Source: Paraburkholderia fungorum
GTDB taxonomy: Bacteria; Pseudomonadota; Gammaproteobacteria; Burkholderiales; Burkholderiaceae
Length of the DNA: 64,000 bases
Assembly: GCF_902833645.1 (NCBI RefSeq)
Contig: NZ_CADFGE010000001.1
Coordinates: 1,364,001-1,428,000 of the forward strand
Direction of reading: 5' to 3'
The notes beneath the pieces were generated by a model. It made no database searches. It was not told where the DNA came from and was given only the letters and a program-made list of their open reading frames with translations. How positions within the stretch are numbered: the first letter of the stretch is position 1; each line of letters begins with the position of its first letter. Positions 63,921 through 64,000 of this stretch are shown one piece after another. Both the position numbers and the translations under genes were made by a program.

Positions 63921-64000
63921 TCGTCTTCGAGGAGCGTTGCGACGGGTACTGCGAATCCAGCTATTCGCCGGCCGCCCGCCAGGCTCGGAGGCTTCAATCG
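63921..64000 (+). ncRNA. S-adenosylhomocysteine (SAH) riboswitch, cut by the window edge
   Basis: The strand contains the two conserved blocks of the SAH aptamer: GAGGAGCGTTGCGAC (63930-63944) and CCAGGCTCGGAGG (63979-63991), with a GC-rich variable hairpin between them. In beta-proteobacteria this RNA activates ahcY (S-adenosylhomocysteine hydrolase) when SAH builds up, so ahcY is predicted just beyond the window. The call is by memory of the consensus. Confidence 0.82.

Overview
The window is a high-GC chromosomal segment of a motile beta-proteobacterium, most likely Paraburkholderia or a close Burkholderia relative. This rests on protein resemblance, an FlhDC-controlled flagellar gene order with flhF, flhG and cheD, an S-adenosylhomocysteine riboswitch at the right edge, and an abundant-looking 'CCTACTTTTCTTTGC' type repeat that I associate with Paraburkholderia genomes from memory. 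No species is claimed.

About 54 kb is one large flagellar and chemotaxis locus. Left to right: the end of flhC (master regulator); motA-motB; cheY1-cheA-cheW-mcp-cheR-cheD-cheB-cheY-cheZ; a two-gene DUF2844/DUF3443 insert; flhB-flhA; flhF-flhG-fliA; a leftward hicA-hicB toxin-antitoxin pair; leftward flgA-flgM-flgN; rightward flgBCDEFGHIJ; a YcgR-type brake gene; flgK-flgL; leftward fliL-M-N-O-P-Q-R; a 1 kb inverted-repeat element; leftward fliF-G-H-I-J-K; rightward fliE; rightward fliS-fliT; and finally a second FliK-like gene coupled to an FlhB C-domain paralogue. Flagellin (fliC), the cap (fliD) and flhD are not in the window.

Control logic can be partly read from the DNA. FlhDC-box-like elements sit before flhB, before flhF (aligned without gaps over 69 bp), between flgA and flgB, and between fliF and fliE. 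Sigma-28 (FliA) promoter matches precede motA, flgM, the YcgR gene, flgK and fliS. This fits the class 2 (export gate, basal body, hook, fliA) and class 3 (motor, chemotaxis, junction proteins, chaperones) hierarchy, with FlgM as the checkpoint anti-sigma factor.

The last 9 kb is unrelated to motility: a coniferyl-aldehyde-type aldehyde dehydrogenase and an AidB-like acyl-CoA dehydrogenase (leftward), a GMC-family flavin oxidoreductase (rightward), a composite YidB-like/BON/OmpA envelope protein, a LysR regulator with an operator-like palindrome, a family 2 glycosyltransferase, and the start of an SAH riboswitch that presumably precedes ahcY.

No tRNA, rRNA, CRISPR array or insertion sequence with a transposase was seen. 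The points most worth a second look are the FliK-like/FlhB-like pair, the lysine-less P-loop of FlhG, repeated motifs in CheD and FlgA, the hicAB insertion inside the flagellar regulon, and the inverted-repeat element between fliK and fliL.
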